Shown here piece after piece: positions 59,451-64,000 of a stretch of 64,000 bases of DNA (position 1 is the first letter of the stretch; every line of letters starts with the position of its first letter). Below the pieces are notes generated by a model. That model was not told the DNA's origin and did not search any database. It was given only the letters and a program-made list of their open reading frames with translations. Position numbers and translations under genes: made by a program. The stretch is taken from NCBI GenBank assembly GCA_030765065.1, contig CM060986.1, positions 81,895,573 through 81,959,572 on the forward strand. The letters run 5' to 3'. The DNA is from Deroplatys truncata. Lineage: Eukaryota; Arthropoda; Insecta; Mantodea; Mantidae.

Positions 59451-62400
59451 GTAGGTAACATGCTAACAACTGACAATACCACAGCCTTGGCATGATAATT
59501 TAGTAAGTATGTATTCATTAGCCTATGTGCCGTAAGTTAGTTTTTGGAATGCACAGGTAAGATTCTCGTCACCTGCAACTTTTAAGTAAATGGACTCAAA
59601 TGTATCAATTTTACATTCATATATTTAGGTTGTTAAAAATGCTTATTTGTTTCAACATAATGAGGTAAATGTAAGAGTACAATGTGGGACTAGCAAGTAT
59701 GATGAAATAAAGTGACTAAAAGCAGCTCTCTTTCAATGAGGAAGACCACATAGTGAAGATAGCGAAAGTTCAGCATTCGTATTAAAAAGTGCTAAAATAA
59801 TTAGTGATTACAGAATATTAAACCTGAGCTATTCTTCTCATAGTCAGGTTACTTGAAACTTATAAGATTCCTGCTACTTGAAGTTATTTGGGCATTGTTT
59901 AGATGCAATTAGACCTTCATCAAAGACTATGTTGATATTGAATCGAGCCAGTTGGCTCCATGGTAATATGTGAGGCTCAGATTCAGGAGGTTCCAGGTTC
60001 AATTTGTCAACCACCCACTCTGAACTTGGGTTTTTTGTGATTTTCCCCAGTTGATAGGTGAATACTGTGGTAGTTTTTCATCTACCATGATTTGCTTTCC
60101 CTCATTTCCCTTTCAATCTGTTTCCTATTTTACTTTCAAGTGTGCTTTTTGGTTTCATGTGGTGCTGCCACACAGATGGTATGAATGCTTGCTCCAAGGA
60201 AAGAATATTCTCTAAGGACACTAGAGGATTGTTTGGTTGAATGAATTGCTCATTGCTCTCTCAGGGCAGTTTCAGCAGTGGGTCAAGTCTTCATGCCAGA
60301 AACTGTTAGAGACTTTCACATATCTCTGTGGCCTGTCTGCCTGTAGCTTCCTGTGATTCCCTCACTTCATCCCTTCCTCTTGGGGAGTGGTAGCTCTACA
60401 ATAGATCTCTGTAGGATGCAGGGCATGAGATGTTTCCCTCTGTTGTATACCCTATGTTGATATTGATCCTTACTTAATAGAAACAGGACTGCCAATTTCT
60501 CTGCTTTAGCCCAATTAAAAATTATACAGACATACATATGACATAAGTTGTATTTTTATTGCCTTACTCTGGCCACTATGTTTATCCTGTTGTAAAGGGA
60601 TGTAACCACTATTCATTCTCATTGTCAATTGCAAGCTCAACTTCTTCACATAAATTGGAAAGATTCAATATCTGACTCAATATCGTTTAACAGCTTAGTA
60701 CAGAAAGAAACATAATATCAACAATAAAGTAATGTAATATGAGTTTTCAGGCTTAATACATATTACCGAAACAGATGTTTGTTTGTTTATTTTAAAGCTT
60801 CCTTTATTGAAAGGCTGCCTCTTGGACAAAGCATAACAAATACAGAATTGCCAATAAACATACACATATATATATGGTTGAATAGAGGATTTCAAAAAGA
60901 ACAAAGTCATATAATGAAACAATGTTAGAAGAAAGTAATATTAATGTTAAGAATATAAAGTATTTTCAAAATTTTTGCAAATAACCATGTAGAAGAGAAT
61001 GTGGGTTGTTTTAAAAATTCACAATGATTTGAGGGAAGCCAGTAGAAGAACATGGGAGGCATTAGTGTGAATGACAATGGCTATAAAGATAACTTTTTAA
61101 GAGGGCTGATGATTCTTTCAAAGCAGACGTTCCAAATGATTTGATGTTGACAGGGGTAAGCCCAATATCTTGCAGGTGCCGCAAAGAACTTTGGAATTGT
61201 TCTATGGGCACCTATTAACATCTCAATCACCACAATGTGGCCAAGAGAATATTTTTACTTTACTATGTATAGTAAGTAGGGGAAGTATTGTATTCCACCC
61301 AAAACTTCGATACCGAGATTTCACCGGAAATACATGTTTTGAGATTCCCTGAATCCAAAAAAAGCATTTTTGGAAACATGTCCATGTGTGTGTCTGTGTG
61401 TCTGTCTGTGAACAGCATAACTCAGAAATGAACAGTCGGATAAACACCTAACTTGGTATTTAGGTTCAGTATCTTCCAGAAATGCGACACGAAGGTTTTC
61501 AAGAAAATCCCCCCACCCCAGAATACCCTTTACATGGAACATTTTTCAACATTTTTTATTTTCTTAAAAATGACTAACGATTTTGACTAAAATACCATAT
61601 ATTAAAGGTATTCACATGACAAATAAAATGTATATCTTGAATTTTCTGGGAATAACCTGCAAAGTTCTCTTCTTTCAGAAGGAGTTTTGTATTATCTTGC
61701 ATAATGGTAAATTATAAGTGATAGACAAGAATGTGCTGCACAAAAAATGTAGATCTCTTTAAAACACATGTTCATTCTAAATAACTTTTTTGTGCCATAA
61801 GCCATTTCCAAGATATCCATTATTAATGGGTTGAATTGTCCATTCTTTTATCATTCTTTTAAAGTCCTTTAATATTTAGTTGTTTCTTGTGATTACATTG
61901 AAACAGTATGGGCCTTTAAGGCACACAGCACACAGTTTCAAAATTTGACTATTTTTATTCCCTTTGTATCTATAACGAAATGTGTAATGTAACTATTTCT
62001 GCATAGGTTTAACGCAATTGAAATGAAGTAGATGGAAAAATAAGCTTTCTTAAGAATAGTTTGCATAGCCAGAATAAACAAATGGGGGTAAAAAAGTCTT
62101 GGAATGCAACAAATCAGTTCTTTTATTTGCAAAGCAACAATGAAAGTATTATTTTTAACACTGTAGAAAGATAAAATACAAATTATGTTATCAGTAAAAT
62201 TTACAGGCTATGTTCCTAAATGGTAGCAATTGGAAAATTAAAGCATTTATAATTATATTTTAAGAATAAAATGTTAAAGGAGTCTACAGTTATTGAATTC
62301 ATAAGAACTCATAAAGTTTTACTTCACTGGCTTCAATAGTATGTAATATATACACAGTTATAAACTGATAACTGGTCAGTTTGATTGGTTGATCCTTCTA

Positions 62401-62629
62401 GTGTTAACTCCTATTTGCTAATTTTATTTAGGTACTGGGTGGAATGCGTGGCCTTAATCTTTTGATATACGAGCCATCATTAGTGGATCCTGAAACTGGC
62501 ATTATGTTTAGAAGTCATGAAATACCTGAAGTTAGGGAACATCTACCCAAAGGGTGTAATGGAGAAGAGCCACTACCAGAAGGGCTGTTCTGGTTGTTAT
62601 GTACTGGAAAAATTCCTAACGCTGAGGAG
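59286..62629 (+). CDS. Citrate synthase paralogue CS-2 (2 exons, continues past window)
   Basis: Exon 59286-59450 (55 codons, acceptor TAATAG, donor GTAGGT) reads EVLLQIKHN, then [13 protein letters not shown], and ends GEIKLDN. Exon 62432-62629 (66 codons, acceptor TTTTAG, donor GTAGGT) reads [14 protein letters not shown] and [16 protein letters not shown]. Both align with human citrate synthase and with CS-1 exons A and B, with the same splice positions and phase. CS-2 keeps the CoA-contacting Arg (GGMRG) that CS-1 has lost, so it may be the more conventional enzyme. Its catalytic residues lie beyond the window. The start-codon exon, expected between 37.3 and 59.3 kb, was not found. Confidence 0.9.
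59942..60451 (+). repeat. SINE-C copy 2 with 15-base target duplication
   Basis: CTATGTTGATATTGA occurs at 59927-59941 and 60452-60466, which defines a 510-base element. The head GAGCCAGTTGGCTCCATGG and AGGTTCAATTTGTC are degenerate A and B boxes. The body is long for a SINE and ends without a clear A tail. Confidence 0.85.
61260..62120 (+). repeat. Rep1 copy 9
   Basis: Forward orientation, well preserved: ACTATGTATAGTAAGTAGGG, GTATTGTATTCCACCC, the TGTGTGTCTG run, TCAAGAAAATCCCCCCACCC, GAATTTTCTGGGAATAACC, and the tail TGGAATGCAACAAATCAG. Confidence 0.75.
62432..62629 (+). CDS. CS-2 exon B
   Basis: 198 bases, exactly the length of CS-1 exon B. Ends ...NAEE before GTAGGT. No further CS-2 exon was recognised between 62630 and 64000. 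Confidence 0.92.
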
Positions 62630-63940
62630 GTAGGTTAGATGTCAAACAGGAGAAAAATATGTAGGTTAATTTATAACAAAAGCTACTTTTAATTTTAAGC
62701 TTACCATCAGCAAGCAACAGAATAGATTTTGTTAAGACTTTCTAAGGTATTTAAACTAAAGTTCCTTGACTGTATAAGCAACAATTTTAGAATGAGCCAA
62801 GTCATTACAATACCATAGCTAACATCAGTACCCAAATACAGTTATAGACATTACAAATCTTTGTCTCCATGATAAAGCACTTTACACATCAGCTATTTTT
62901 AATATCAGCCATAAATCAGCTTGAAATATACTATGAGACATATAGCCTATGCTAAAACAAAAGCAACTACTAATATAACCCGGAATAAAATATTATGTTA
63001 AACATAAAAGCATATTCAGTACTTTCTCTACTTTACCTATAGTGAGTAGAAGTATTGTATTTTAACTAGAAATTTGATAGGGAATATACAAAAAGCATTT
63101 TTATTCTCTTTACTACTTACCTATAGCAAGTAAGGGAATTATTATACTCTACCCAAAAATTTAATACCAAGATTTCACCAGAAATGTGCTCCATGAGGCT
63201 CCCTGAACCCATAACAATCATTAGAAAAAAATCTGTGTGTCTGTTTGTCCATCTGTCTGTCTGTGAATGGATAACTCAAAAATTAAATATGATATAATTA
63301 CCAAAGTTGGTATTTAAGTTTAGCATTTTCCATAGATGAGACACTAAGATACACAAGAAAATCTGCCCATGAAACTACCATTGATATGGAAAACCTTTCT
63401 TTATTTTTAGTTTTTGCAAAAATGACTAATGATTTTAATTAAATTCTATATGTTTAAGATATTTGCATGGCAAATAAAATATATATCTTGAATTTTCTGG
63501 GAGTAGCCTATGAAGCCTTCCTCATCCTGAATGACCTTTTTATAATTTGTAAACTGTAAGAGATAGACAAAATCTTACTACACAAAAATTGTATATCTCC
63601 TCAAATTATGTCAAATAAAACTCTTTGAGGTGTTAAGGATTTCCAAGATAATCTTTGTTATTGGTTTGGATGTTAAAATACTCATTTTTTTTTTCAAGTA
63701 ATGAGTTGCTATTCATCTTTTCTCATGATTATGTATGGAATTCCAGAGCAACCCACTTTTGAAACCTCTGGCTACTGCTTTAACCTACTGTATTCATCTT
63801 ATATCAACAACAAAGTGTATTAAAGTGAATAGAAGAATAAGCTTTTGTAATAATAGTGTTAAGCTTTTGAGTTAATAGTTTGCAGAATGGGTGTAAAGAA
63901 GATCATATGAATGCAATACATCAAATTTAAAAAAGAGATG

Positions 63941-63976
<36 letters not shown>

Positions 63977-64000
63977 GGGGGGTTATTTAATTATGGAGAC
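62630..64000 (+). other. CS-2 intron after exon B (incomplete)
   Basis: Apart from Rep1 copy 10 and the GT run, nothing recognised. The next CS-2 exon lies beyond the window. Confidence 0.8.
63018..63935 (+). repeat. Rep1 copy 10, with a second partial head
   Basis: A first head (ACTTTCTCTACTTTACCTAT at 63021) breaks off after about 80 bases. A second head starts at about 63105 (CTCTTTACTACTTACCTATA) and runs through the full Rep1 order to the tail (ATGAATGCAATACATCAAA). A GT run at 63944-63974 follows. Confidence 0.6.

Larger units (their letters stand above)
59451..62431 (+). other. CS-2 intron after exon A
   Basis: 3 kb with one SINE-C and one Rep1 copy. Nothing recognised in 59460-59925, 60470-61250 or 62130-62430. 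Confidence 0.85.

Overview
This is AT-rich animal DNA, most likely from an insect with a large genome. The evidence is short coding exons with consensus splice sites separated by introns of up to 12 kb, and a dense load of insect-type transposons (mariner, piggyBac, pogo, copia, R1/I/Jockey LINEs, tRNA-derived SINEs). No bacterial features, CRISPR arrays or rRNA were seen. The species cannot be fixed from the sequence alone.

The only host genes I can name are two tandem, same-strand (+) citrate synthase paralogues. CS-1 has eight exons between 894 and 37303. They join in frame with no stop into 453 codons that align end to end with animal citrate synthase, and a polyadenylation signal follows at 37373. 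The exon carrying the start codon lies before the window or was not found. CS-2 has two exons (59286-59450, 62432-62629) and runs off the right edge. The visible splice positions of the two genes are identical, so they arose by gene duplication, not retroposition.

The standout observation is in CS-1. Two of the three catalytic residues of citrate synthase are exchanged with each other: the His of the PLHGLANQE motif (pig His274) is Asp, and the Asp of PNVDAHSG (pig Asp375) is His. The third, His320, is kept. The four residues that hold oxaloacetate are kept, whereas the three arginines that contact coenzyme A are all replaced. CS-1 is therefore either a pseudo-enzyme or an enzyme with changed chemistry, kept open across eight exons.

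The rest is introns (894-37303 and 59450-64000) and a 22 kb intergenic stretch (37304-59285) filled with repeats. I separate four tRNA-derived SINE families (called A-D here), a recurrent 0.85-0.9 kb repeat without an obvious class (called Rep1), mariner-type elements with nested insertions, a piggyBac copy, a pogo-type transposase and a pogo-like MITE, an hAT-like MITE, a long-inverted-repeat foldback-like element, several LINE pieces, a broken copia element and a doubtful LTR remnant. One open stretch at 41076-41254 has a strong splice acceptor and may be an exon of an unrecognised host gene.
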